64,000 bases of DNA from CAVYXA01 sp963846775 (GTDB taxonomy: Bacteria; Verrucomicrobiota; Verrucomicrobiia; Chthoniobacterales; UBA10450), in assembly GCA_963846775.1 (NCBI GenBank), contig CAWJXB010000006.1, positions 620,001 to 684,000 of the forward strand, given 5' to 3'. The position numbers were made by a program, and so were the translations under genes. Shown in pieces: positions 26,185 to 34,202 of this stretch (positions are counted from its first letter, which is position 1; every line of letters starts with the position of its first letter). The notes under the pieces were generated by a model. That model searched no databases, was not told the DNA's origin, and saw only the letters and a program-made list of their open reading frames with translations.

Positions 26185-27107
26185 GAGAATTTTTCGGCCA
26201 GCAAGAACGCAAATGGCGTAAGCAAAACGAGATCGGCCAATGCCGTTCGCTCGTCACGCGAAACCGGAGCGAAGTGCAGAACCCATAACAAGCCCGAGCT
26301 GATAGCGAGGGACGAAGCGAGCACGAGATCAAGTTCGCCGAAGAGAAACAAGATTACCGAAAGCGACAAAGCGACGATTAGCGCACTTCGCCCAAGATCT
26401 TCCAGAGCGCGCGAGCGCGTCGCAGCCGAGTGTTTGGCCTGCTCTAAATCAAGTTCGCGTTCCCAAGTGGCGATGCTGATGCAGTTCAGCGAGCAAAGGA
26501 TTGCAAAGAGTCCGGCCGCGCCCGCGAAAGCGATTGTCGACTCAAGGTCCGCGCCGCGCAGCGATCCGGCAACAAGGGTCCCGCTGGCAAAAACAGATCC
26601 GATGATGATTTCTTTGATCGGCACTGCTTCCCAAATCTTGCTAAAGCGCCAGTTCATCGCCAGGTAACAAAGAGCAATCGTTCCGAGAATAAATCCCCTG
26701 AATATTGTCCGATTATCCAATCGATCGAAAATGATTCCGGCATCGGCGATTGCCACTCCGCTCATCAATACCACCCACCACTTGCGATGATCGATGCAAA
26801 ACTGCTGACGGATCGATTTCGGAACCTTGGGGCCGAGTGAGACGGAATCGGCAAACCGGTCGATCAAATAAATAAGCCAGGCCGTGAAAAATAATGCGAC
26901 TCTGCTCGCCGCCGGCACTGCCGTCAAAAACGCACGCGAAAACAAGAATTGCCACGCGATCGCGACGAAGGGCGCATCAAGGCAGCAAACGCTTAACCAC
27001 AGCAAAGGCCTCTTCTCGATGCCAAGCGCGTCCGAGTCGGACTGAATCTCGGGGACGATTTCCGGCCGAGCGACAATTGCTCGCTCCATCACGATGATTT
27101 CACCCAT
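26181..27107 (-). CDS. Multipass membrane protein, possibly UbiA-like prenyltransferase
   Basis: This 308-residue protein has about eight hydrophobic helices. An LIYLIDRFADS segment near residue 100 and CISIATWERELD near residue 215 occupy the places where UbiA prenyltransferases have their two aspartate motifs, but the motifs are not canonical. An alternative ATG at 27089 overlaps the upstream stop as TGATG and is the more likely start. Neighbours are a STAS-like protein upstream and a methyltransferase downstream. The function is not established. Confidence 0.6.
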   Translation of the reverse strand: MGEIIVMERAIVARPEIVPEIQSDSDALGIEKRPLLWLSVCCLDAPFVAIAWQFLFSRAFLTAVPAASRVALFFTAWLIYLIDRFADSVSLGPKVPKSIRQQFCIDHRKWWVVLMSGVAIADAGIIFDRLDNRTIFRGFILGTIALCYLAMNWRFSKIWEAVPIKEIIIGSVFASGTLVAGSLRGADLESTIAFAGAAGLFAILCSLNCISIATWERELDLEQAKHSAATRSRALEDLGRSALIVALSLSVILFLFGELDLVLASSLAISSGLLWVLHFAPVSRDERTALADLVLLTPFAFLLAEKFS

Positions 27108-27442
27108 TTCTCCGCTTCCGTCTGTTTCGATAAATCAAAATAGCGCACATCCGCCCCAACAAACCACGACGCGATTTTTGTCACCCATTCCTGCCATTTC
27201 TTCCCCCCGACCATTGCAACTCGTTCCACTTGCGCGCCGTGCTTCCGGTCGAATTGAAGATCATCCCAGGCCGCGCCCGGCTCCCAACCATGAAAATCCT
27301 TCATCGCAAAAAGAAGCCGCACCTTCCCATGGCGCGCGATCGTAGCCTTCCAGCTCGGGATCAATTTGTCATAATCGTCCTGCGTCAGTTTTCCAGTTAC
27401 TTCAAAGCGCACAATATTTTCCTTCCCTTCGGTGATGGTATG
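27089..27442 (-). CDS. SpoIIAA-like (STAS/SEC14-type) protein
   Basis: The ATG at 27442 gives 117 residues. The pattern VRFEVTGKLTQDDYDKLIPS, then RLLFAMKDFHGWEPGAAWDD and RVAMVGGKKWQEW is typical of PF11964 proteins, a STAS-related fold with unknown ligand. It starts the packed leftward group STAS, membrane protein, methyltransferase, clcA. Confidence 0.82.
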   Translation of the reverse strand, partial: HTITEGKENIVRFEVTGKLTQDDYDKLIPSWKATIARHGKVRLLFAMKDFHGWEPGAAWDDLQFDRKHGAQVERVAMVGGKKWQEWVTKIASWFVGADVRYFDLSKQTEAEKWVKSS

Positions 27443-27500
27443 CATTTCTTCCGCGAGAATGTATCGCTCATGAAAACGATATTGCGGACAAAAACAAAAA

Positions 27501-27726
27501 TTAAACGATGATTTTGTAGCCGACGCGGTGCAGTTGGGGAAGAAGCCCCATTTTTTCGGCAACGTCGTAGCCGACTCCCCAGAAGTCGATCATATACCCT
27601 CCTGCGCGCAAATGGGATGCTTGCTCAATCAATATCGGCTCGAATCCGCGACGATGAAGCCAGCCAATAGGCGAGCGTTAATCCGGCGATTCCTGCGCCG
27701 GAAATCAAAATTGGAGATCGTTTCAT
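27501..27726 (-). pseudogene. 5' remnant of an FAD-dependent monooxygenase gene
   Basis: From the ATG at 27726 the frame gives MKRSPILISGAGIAGLTLA, the FAD-binding N-terminus. Near 27655 one extra base shifts the frame, and the neighbouring frame continues FEPILIEQASHLRAGGYMID, FWGVGYDVAEKMGLLPQL and ends at a TAA (27501-27503). Only about 75 of about 380 expected codons remain. It is a truncated and frameshifted pseudogene. Confidence 0.8.
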
Positions 27727-27930
27727 ATCATCTGGACACGGGCCGCTGCGAAGGTCGACTGATGCGCCAAATCCCGCGTCGGCGTTCGCACCTTTGGTTT
27801 CAGTATCCCAATCCGCTTCTACGCATGTGCCAACCGTCGGCACTGTTCTCACAAAAGGAATATACCGGTCAGTTTCGCGAGCGCGCCAAACGAGCCGATC
27901 TTTCTTTAGAGTGACAGAGCGAAATCACTG

Positions 27931-28833
27931 CTATTTCTTTTCGTCGTGAATGATGTTGACGGGTGTCCCTTTGCGAATGAGCACTTCTAATTGAGAAATG
28001 TCGTCCTTTAGCATTGCGATGCCTTGCGGGGGACCTTCCGTGCCGGACGCGTTGGCATCCTCATTTTTCACATCGATTTCGGAATCGACGCTGTCGTTGT
28101 TTTCTTCAACGCCATAAAGCACGTATCCTGCGCGACCCAGATAAATCCGCGGCATCGCGCCCTGAGCCGATGGTCCATTCGCCGCGAGCGGGCGGCCGTC
28201 TTTCCAAAACGATTTTGCTTTCACTTCCATTTTTACCGGTGGTTTTCGTGATGGCGGCAACTCGACATCGGCGATTGGATATTGAGTAAAGAAGCCGCGA
28301 CTGTCGTGCACCACGACGCGTTCGCGTGGCAAATCGATGGTGATGGTAAAATCCAGCGGCGGCACCAACAATTTTTCGCCGGGCCGAATCAATGTGGACT
28401 CGAGTTTGTTCACGCGCATGATGGCGACGGCACTCGATTTCAGCCGGCGCGCGATCAAGGAAAGGGCGTCGCCACGCTTGACGACGTATTCCGTCTTGCG
28501 CGGCGAAGGTACGGTCGAGAAAAAAATCTGGGTGTTAGTCTCGCCGAGGAGATCGCGCAGTTCCTGAGTGACAGGCGAACGCGGCGCGGTGGTAAGCGCT
28601 TCGACAATAACGGCGCGCGCCTTCTCCAATTGGCCGGCGTGAACAAGGTCGCGCGCGTGCTTTAGTTTGCCGACATTGGGATGAACGTAGGTGACCCAGG
28701 GGATGGACTCGAAATGCTTCAAGCCCGGCGGACGCAAGATAACGCGCGTGAAATAAATCACACCGGTGAGGATCACGGCCCCGAGCAGACCGACAATCAT
28801 CTTTTGCCACATCGACATCATCAGGTTTGACAA
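27931..28833 (-). CDS. LysM protein with a degenerate L,D-transpeptidase (YkuD) domain
   Basis: This 300-residue protein has one N-terminal membrane span (MIVGLLGAVILTGVIYF), a short helical repeat region, a LysM domain at about 113-160 (EYVVKRGDALSLIARRLKSS, then VNKLESTLIRPGEKLLVP), and a YkuD-like domain to the end. In active enzymes the last domain contains HG...SHGCIR. Here the expected site reads TEGPPQGIAML, so the catalytic cysteine, histidine and arginine are absent. The C-terminal strand GTPVNII is kept. It probably binds peptidoglycan without cross-linking it, which is inference. Confidence 0.8.
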   Translation of the reverse strand: MSNLMMSMWQKMIVGLLGAVILTGVIYFTRVILRPPGLKHFESIPWVTYVHPNVGKLKHARDLVHAGQLEKARAVIVEALTTAPRSPVTQELRDLLGETNTQIFFSTVPSPRKTEYVVKRGDALSLIARRLKSSAVAIMRVNKLESTLIRPGEKLLVPPLDFTITIDLPRERVVVHDSRGFFTQYPIADVELPPSRKPPVKMEVKAKSFWKDGRPLAANGPSAQGAMPRIYLGRAGYVLYGVEENNDSVDSEIDVKNEDANASGTEGPPQGIAMLKDDISQLEVLIRKGTPVNIIHDEKK

Positions 28834-28870
28834 AGTTACTGCCGCGATCGTTGCGGCGTAAAAGCTTTGC

Positions 28871-29518
28871 TCACGCGGTTCCTTTTCTCTTCCACGCCAA
28901 CATGATTCCGTCGCGTACTGTTAAACAAACGTTCTCGACGCGTGGGTCGGATTGCACGAGCCGGTTAAAAGCAACGATGCTGCGAGTGTCCTGATCTTTT
29001 GGTTCGATGACTTTGCCGCTCCACAAAACGTTGTCGGCCACAATCAAGCCGCCGGGTTTCACCAAGGGAAAACAGGTCTCGTAATAATTTGAGTAGTTGA
29101 CCTTGTCGGCATCGATAAATACCAGATCCAACGGACCGGTTAACGTTTTGATTGTGTCCAAGGCCGGTCCCATCCGGATCGCGATCTTGTGTCCATGCGG
29201 ACTCTGGTCAAAATATTTTCTCGCGATCGCTTCCGCTTTGGGATCGATTTCGCACGTGATGAGACGCCCTTCATCCGGCAGGGCTTCCGCCATCATGAGC
29301 GTGCTGTAACCGGTAAACATTCCGAGCTCCAGAATCTTCCGGGCGCTGGTCAGGCGAACAAGCATCTGCAAGAAACGTCCTTCGATCAGCCCAACCTGCA
29401 TCTCGGGCGATTGCATTTCGCGATAAGTCTCCTCGCGAAGATGGGTATATAAATCCGTCTCCGGCTCGGTGTGATCCTGGGCAAACTGCTCAACCGCGAT
29501 ATCGATGAAGCGAATCAT
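28871..29518 (-). CDS. O-methyltransferase (caffeoyl-CoA type family)
   Basis: This 215-residue protein has the SAM motif ILELGMFTGYSTLMMAEALP, acidic CEIDPKAEAIARKYF, and the metal/substrate segment LDLVFIDADKVNYSNYYE, then GGLIVADNVLWSGKV. These define the small divalent-metal-dependent O-methyltransferases acting on catechol-like groups. The exact substrate is unknown. The last 60 bp are duplicated at 23624-23683. Confidence 0.93.
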   Translation of the reverse strand: MIRFIDIAVEQFAQDHTEPETDLYTHLREETYREMQSPEMQVGLIEGRFLQMLVRLTSARKILELGMFTGYSTLMMAEALPDEGRLITCEIDPKAEAIARKYFDQSPHGHKIAIRMGPALDTIKTLTGPLDLVFIDADKVNYSNYYETCFPLVKPGGLIVADNVLWSGKVIEPKDQDTRSIVAFNRLVQSDPRVENVCLTVRDGIMLAWKRKGTA

Positions 29519-29684
29519 TTTTCCAAAGTCATCCGCCTTCGCTAAAGCTACGGCGGGATTCGTCCGTTGGCGAAGAGATCAGAGGTCAGATAGAAGCCAA
29601 AAGGTGAAATGCCGAGATGCTGAAATCCTCAGCGGGCTGGGAGCATCGACATCTTAACTGCTGACGGATAAGGTCTGACAGGCG

Positions 29685-30107
29685 ATGGTGCACTACACGT
29701 ATTGGCAGGCGTTGGGTGGCGGAATTCTGATTGGATTCGCCAGCCTGATCGCGACTATTTTGAGCGGAAAGATTCCAGGGATCTCCGGAGTGTTCGGTAG
29801 GCTTCTTGTGCCGGCTACGCCGGATAAGACATGGCGATTTGTTTTCCTCATCGGCTTGGTCGGCGGCGCGGCATTGAGTTTTTCTCTTTGGGATAGTGCA
29901 GCGCTTTTTCGTCCGTCGCGTCCGCTGTGGATAATGGGTCTGGCGGGGTTGCTCGTCGGATTTGGGACACGACTAGGCGGCGGGTGCACCAGTGGTCACG
30001 GGGTGTGCGGTGTCGGACGCGGTCAGAAAGATTCGATTGCCGCGACTTGTATTTTTGTCGCGCTCGGAATGACGACGGTCCTGGTCTACGACCATGTGCT
30101 CTCATGA
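29685..30107 (+). CDS. YeeE/YedE (TsuA-like) transporter, N-terminal half protein
   Basis: This 140-residue protein has four hydrophobic helices and the conserved GFGTRLGGGCTSGHGVCG motif, whose cysteine is in the thiosulfate path of YeeE/TsuA proteins. The next gene supplies the second half. Its ATG overlaps this stop (ATGA), so two half-size subunits are made together. Sulfur-compound uptake is inferred from the family. Confidence 0.88.
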   Translation: MVHYTYWQALGGGILIGFASLIATILSGKIPGISGVFGRLLVPATPDKTWRFVFLIGLVGGAALSFSLWDSAALFRPSRPLWIMGLAGLLVGFGTRLGGGCTSGHGVCGVGRGQKDSIAATCIFVALGMTTVLVYDHVLS

Positions 30108-30514
30108 AAGCTGGAAAATTAATGGTGATTTTTATCGCCGGCGAGTTGTTTGGGACCGGGCTGGCCATCTCCGGAATGACGGATCCAGCTCGGGTCATCG
30201 GATTTCTTGATGTGTTTGGAAAATGGGATCCGGCGTTGTTGTTTGTTATGGCGGGAGCGGTCGTGGTTTATGGAATTGGGATGTTGATCTTGCAGAGAAT
30301 GGGAGGCGATAAGCTGCCTAAAGAAACGGGTCGAATCGATCGAAGGCTCGTAATCGGAGCTGCGATTTTTGGAATTGGTTGGGGGCTTGGAGGCTTTTGT
30401 CCGGGACCATCGCTGGCCAATCTTGGCGCGCTTCGGATGGAAGCGTTGATCTTTGTTCCGGCGATGGCGATCGGGATGTTGTTGGCGCAGCGATTCTTCG
30501 GGGCGGATATCTAA
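30104..30514 (+). CDS. YeeE/YedE transporter, C-terminal half protein
   Basis: This 136-residue protein starts at the ATG overlapping the previous stop. It has four hydrophobic helices, the GELFGTGLAISGMTDPARV motif and the second cysteine motif GWGLGGFCPGPSLANLG. It pairs with the upstream half subunit to form the complete transporter fold. Confidence 0.88.
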   Translation: MKAGKLMVIFIAGELFGTGLAISGMTDPARVIGFLDVFGKWDPALLFVMAGAVVVYGIGMLILQRMGGDKLPKETGRIDRRLVIGAAIFGIGWGLGGFCPGPSLANLGALRMEALIFVPAMAIGMLLAQRFFGADI

Positions 30515-30550
30515 TTGACCAAGCAGAAGGATCTGAATAGAATCGATTCA

Positions 30551-30620
30551 CGGCAATGGAGTTTGCCTTCTGCCCCGAAAGCATTCGGGGCAGTAAACCG
30601 CGCAAGCTAATGACTCCTTC
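30551..30620 (+). promoter_or_regulatory. Fluoride riboswitch aptamer (crcB motif)
   Basis: The 5' block CGGCAATGGAGTTTGCC, the AAACCGC segment and the 3' block GCTAATGACTCCT match the crcB-motif consensus (GGCGAUGG...; AACCGCC; GCUGAUGACUCCU). The variable arm between them is a 24-nt hairpin (30570-30593) built on CCCCGAAAGCATTCGGGG. The aptamer lies directly upstream of crcB, the fluoride exporter. Fluoride binding should allow expression. Confidence 0.92.
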
Positions 30621-30640
30621 CAAGCGGAAAGGAGTTTTTT
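30612..30640 (+). terminator. Riboswitch expression platform: hairpin with T-run
   Basis: ACTCCTTCC pairs with GGAAAGGAGT (one bulge) and is followed by six T residues and the crcB ATG. The same ACTCC is the 3' end of the aptamer, so aptamer and hairpin exclude each other. The hairpin also buries the AAGGAG ribosome-binding site. Confidence 0.75.
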
Positions 30641-31030
30641 ATGGTCAATTACATCTTCGTCATGCTGGGCGGGGCGCTCGGAACGGGCGCTCGGTTTTGG
30701 GCTTCCGGTTTTGTGGCCCAACGATTTGGTGAATTTTTTCCGTTCGGCACGCTGGCGGTCAACGTGACCGGTTGTTTCGTCGCCGGCTTCTTCGCCGCAC
30801 TGGCTGATCCGGGAAGTCCGTTTCTGGTTCCATCGCGGTTCCGGCAATTTTTCATGATCGGCGTGTGCGGCGGCTACACCACTTTCTCATCCTTCAGTTT
30901 GCAGACTCTCGATCTTGCGCAGGATGGTGATTGGCTGAAAGCCGGCCTGAATGCACTACTCTCCTTCAGTTGCTGCCTTGTTGCCGTTTGGCTCGGACGA
31001 ATTCTCGCGCTCGCCTTGTTACCCAAATAG
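30641..31030 (+). CDS. crcB: Fluoride channel CrcB
   Basis: This 129-residue protein has four transmembrane helices and the family motifs GGALGTGARFWASG, NVTGCFVAG and GGYTTFSSFSLQTL. It forms dual-topology dimers that export fluoride. The start is set by AAGGAG seven bases upstream. It is controlled by the fluoride riboswitch at 30551-30620 and followed by a DUF190 gene 12 nt on. Confidence 0.96.
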   Translation: MVNYIFVMLGGALGTGARFWASGFVAQRFGEFFPFGTLAVNVTGCFVAGFFAALADPGSPFLVPSRFRQFFMIGVCGGYTTFSSFSLQTLDLAQDGDWLKAGLNALLSFSCCLVAVWLGRILALALLPK

Positions 31031-31041
31031 AAAGCCCACTT

Positions 31042-31383
31042 ATGCATCTACCTGAAGACGCTGTTCTGTTGCGAATTTTTATTGGCGAAAGCGATCGGTG
31101 CCAGCATCGCCCGCTTTACGAAGCGATTGTGATGAAAGCGCGCGAAATGCATCTGGCCGGCGCAACGGTCCTGCGTGGCCCGATGGGTTTTGGTAAATCG
31201 AGCCGACTGCACACCGCGAAAATTCTTCGGCTTTCCATGGATCTGCCGATCGTGATCGAGATCGTCGAGAGCGAAGAAAAGGTGAACGAATTTCTGCCCG
31301 TGCTCGACGAAATGATGGGCGGCGGCCTGGTTACGCTCGAAAAAGTCAAAGTGATCCATTATCGCCACCAGGACAGAAAGTGA
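31042..31383 (+). CDS. DUF190 (PII-like) protein, CrcB-associated
   Basis: The ATG at 31042 gives 113 residues. The pattern LRIFIGESDRC, LYEAIVMKAREMHLAGATVL, RGPMGFG and PIVIEIVESEEKVNEFLP is that of DUF190, a small PII-like family regularly encoded beside crcB. It is thought to regulate the channel or the fluoride response, although no mechanism is proven. It is in the riboswitch-controlled operon. Confidence 0.92.
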   Translation: MHLPEDAVLLRIFIGESDRCQHRPLYEAIVMKAREMHLAGATVLRGPMGFGKSSRLHTAKILRLSMDLPIVIEIVESEEKVNEFLPVLDEMMGGGLVTLEKVKVIHYRHQDRK

Positions 31384-31435
31384 CCCGAAGAAACTCGAAC
31401 TTGGAGAGAAACACCATTCTGCGCGAAACTGCGAC

Positions 31436-32131
31436 GTGAAAACGCTTGGGATCATCGGCGGACTCGGGCCAGAGAGCACGATAGATTATTACCAGACGAT
31501 CATCGCGCTCTATCGAGAAAAGGCCGGCGATGACAGTTATCCGCAGTTTTTCATTAACAGCGTGGATTTGAACCAGGTGCGGAGGCCGGTTATCGCCGGC
31601 GACCTTTCGCGCCTGGCCATAAACATTGTTGAGGAAATCGAGAAGCTCGCTCGCGCCGGCGCGGACTTCGGATTAATCGCGGCCAACACGCCACACATCG
31701 CGTTCGACCAAATCGCGGAGCGTTCACCCATCCCGCTTATCAGCATCGTGGAAGCGACCTGCGCCTTCGCGAAAGATCGGCAATGCAAAAGGCTCGCAAT
31801 CTTCGGCACCAGGTTCACCATGAACGGCGAATTTTATTCGCAGCCATTCTCACGGGCAGGCATCGAGATCGTTAGGCCAGAATCGGTCGATCAAGATTAC
31901 ATCCACGAGAAATACATGAACGAATTGGTCCCGGGGAAATTCCTGCCCGAAACGCGGACCGGTTTGCTGGCGATTATCGACCGGGTGAAATCGAAGACCG
32001 CCATCGACGGCGTGATCCTGGCCGGGACGGAATTGCCGCTGATCCTGCGCGAACCATCACACGATGGGCTTCCACTGCTCAACACGACAAAAATTCATTG
32101 TCAGGCGGCAGTGGAAGAGATGTTGTCGTAA
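31436..32131 (+). CDS. Aspartate/glutamate racemase family protein lacking catalytic cysteines
   Basis: From the GTG start this is 231 residues. The N-terminal IIGGLGPESTIDYYQ fits the racemase fold. The two catalytic cysteine sites read AANTPH and AGTELPLIL, where active enzymes have C-N-T and G-C-T-E, so both cysteines are replaced. This suggests a lyase-like, binding or non-racemase role, or a subfamily using other residues. It follows DUF190 by 52 nt and might be read through from that operon. Confidence 0.85.
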   Translation: MKTLGIIGGLGPESTIDYYQTIIALYREKAGDDSYPQFFINSVDLNQVRRPVIAGDLSRLAINIVEEIEKLARAGADFGLIAANTPHIAFDQIAERSPIPLISIVEATCAFAKDRQCKRLAIFGTRFTMNGEFYSQPFSRAGIEIVRPESVDQDYIHEKYMNELVPGKFLPETRTGLLAIIDRVKSKTAIDGVILAGTELPLILREPSHDGLPLLNTTKIHCQAAVEEMLS

Positions 32132-32218
32132 CGTCAAACGCATCGCTGGCATTGTGGAACTCGGCCAGCCTCCGTTTTATTTGAACTGTCCCAAATTCAA
32201 CTCGCGATGGTAGGAAAA

Positions 32219-32283
32219 GAAGCCCTCACCCTACCCTCTCCCAGTGGGAGAGGCGGACGGCGATAGCCGCCGGTGAGGGAAAT
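32219..32283. repeat. CCCTCTCCCAGTGGGAGAGG repeat
   Basis: The repeat contains an inverted-repeat core followed by GGCGGACGGCGATAGCCGCC and GGTGAGGGA. Related elements occur at 35003-35100. Confidence 0.65.
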
Positions 32284-32343
32284 CTGGGACACTACCGTTT
32301 TATTTCTTCTCTATCTGCTGATTTCCTGATTCGATGGCCAGCG

Positions 32344-32760
32344 ATGCATACCCTGCGCGACGCGTTGGTTCCCGGGCTCATAGCCGGCGTCATTTCGATT
32401 TTTACCAGTTGGCTTTGGATGGGCCTGATCTTTCATCGGTTTCAACGCGAGACACCGGAAACGTGGCGGCCGGAAGGACCGCGCAATTACGCCGGCGCGA
32501 GTCTGCTGCACCTGATCGCCGCCATCGGTGTGGCGTGCTTGTTCACGCTTATGGTCCGCTTCAACGTTGCGGTTTTCGCGATCGGTTACCGCGGGAGTTT
32601 TTGTTTTGCTCTCTGTATTTGGGGCGCCCTGGCGCTGCCGATTCTTCTCGACTCTGCCCTCTTCATTCGGCTGCATCCACTTGTTGTGGTCGGAACACTT
32701 CTTGATTGGTTCACGACTGTCCTGCTCGCGGCTCTGGCTACGGCCTGGTGGCTGCGGTGA
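32344..32760 (+). CDS. Four-helix membrane protein, unknown function
   Basis: This 138-residue protein begins MHTLRDALVPGLIAGVISIF and has four predicted membrane spans, with polar loops FHRFQRETPETWRPEGPRN and WLR at the end. It resembles DUF1761-like small membrane proteins in layout, but no motif settles this. It stands alone, convergent with the flavoprotein gene. Confidence 0.6.
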   Translation: MHTLRDALVPGLIAGVISIFTSWLWMGLIFHRFQRETPETWRPEGPRNYAGASLLHLIAAIGVACLFTLMVRFNVAVFAIGYRGSFCFALCIWGALALPILLDSALFIRLHPLVVVGTLLDWFTTVLLAALATAWWLR

Positions 32761-32836
32761 GGTGCAGAAAACGTCCAACTCCGAAAGCTTTCGCGAGCAG
32801 GCAGCTCAACGTCCAATTTCTCGAGAATGTCCGGAG

Positions 32837-34018
32837 TTATTTGGCGAGCACAGTGCGGAGTTGCCTTTTGGCCGCATCGACGTCGCGCTCGCTTTGCTGG
32901 CATAACAATATGCCGCGCAGTTTGTCGCCCTGATAATAACGCGCGACGAACTTCTTCTTCGCGTATCCGCCGCTGAGTTCGATCCTCGTGGGTTGCATGC
33001 TGAAATCGCCCACAAATTGCAGGCGCAAATCGAACATCTCAGTCGCAAAATATGGGATTTGCTCGTACCGGATCCGCTTTTTCCCGGTCATGTTGGCCCC
33101 GGCAATCAACCCCTGCTCGCGTGCGTTGTCCCAATGCGTTTGCCGGCGCATCCCGCCCATCAACCGGTCCGGATAAAACGCCAGATCGCCGATGGCGTAG
33201 ATTCCTTTTTCTTCGGTTTCGAGAAAATCGGTCACCGGCGATCCGTGCGGACCGGACAACGGCGTGCCGCGAACCAGATCCAAATTCGGCTCCGCGCCGC
33301 ACGCAACAACTGCGAGTCCTGCCGGCACGCGGTTCCCGCTTTTTGTTTGAATGTTCCGCAGCACCGTCTTGCCTTCGAAGCCATTCAGGCTTTCGCCCAT
33401 CAGCAACGTGACCCCGTGCTTGGAAAAATACTCGGTTAGCCACGTGCCGGTTTCGGGATCGACATAACGATTCAACAGATACGGGTCCCGATGCATCATA
33501 CTGACCTTGTGTTTCATTTGGCGCAGGCTCGCCGCCGCTTCGCACGCCAGTAGTCCGCCCCCAACGACCATGATCGTTCTCTCCAGATCAGCCATTTCTT
33601 TTAAGGCAAACGCATCGCGCATGTTACGCAGATAAATGACGTTGCCGAGATTGGTGCCCGCAACCGGTGGCCGCGCGGGCCGGCTACCCATGGCGAGACA
33701 CGCTTTGTTGAACTCAATACTTTCGCCATTGGCCAAAACGGCCACGCGCCTGTCGATGTTGAATTGCGTGACGACGGTCGCGAAGCGCGTCTCGATCTTG
33801 TGCGCGCGATACCAACGTTCGTCGTGCTCGATCAGCTTTTTTGCCTCGGCCGATTTGTCCCGCAGAAAACTCTTCGAGAGCAGCCAGCGTCTGTAAGGCG
33901 GGAAAATTTCCCCGCCAACCAACGTAACCGAACCACGTTTGTCGTATTTGCGAATGCCTTCACAGGCACTCGCACCGCCGATCCCGGCCCCAACGATGAG
34001 ATAATCGCGTTGTATCAT
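32837..34018 (-). CDS. FAD-dependent pyridine nucleotide-disulfide oxidoreductase (ferredoxin/NADH reductase type)
   Basis: The ATG at 34018 gives 393 residues. The FAD motif is LIVGAGIGGASACEGIRKYD, the NAD(P) motif is MVVGGGLLACEAAASLRQ, and the second FAD motif is GIYAIGDLAFYPD. The order matches ferredoxin-NAD reductases and NADH-dependent oxidases of the Pyr_redox_2 family. The active-site disulfide of glutathione reductases is absent. Its partner electron carrier is not in the vicinity. Confidence 0.9.
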   Translation of the reverse strand: MIQRDYLIVGAGIGGASACEGIRKYDKRGSVTLVGGEIFPPYRRWLLSKSFLRDKSAEAKKLIEHDERWYRAHKIETRFATVVTQFNIDRRVAVLANGESIEFNKACLAMGSRPARPPVAGTNLGNVIYLRNMRDAFALKEMADLERTIMVVGGGLLACEAAASLRQMKHKVSMMHRDPYLLNRYVDPETGTWLTEYFSKHGVTLLMGESLNGFEGKTVLRNIQTKSGNRVPAGLAVVACGAEPNLDLVRGTPLSGPHGSPVTDFLETEEKGIYAIGDLAFYPDRLMGGMRRQTHWDNAREQGLIAGANMTGKKRIRYEQIPYFATEMFDLRLQFVGDFSMQPTRIELSGGYAKKKFVARYYQGDKLRGILLCQQSERDVDAAKRQLRTVLAK

Positions 34019-34202
34019 TGTTCGAAAGGGCTGACGATAAAGAATGAACTTGCCCAATGGCGAGGGAAAAATTTACCGGCTTTTCGACGGGGGCGAAAAG
34101 GCGTCAGGCGCGGACTTTGTCGTTACAGACACGAATTTCACTAATTCACACCAATTGATCTGGTAATTGGACGCCCAGTGAAATTTCGTGCCAATTCGTG
34201 TC

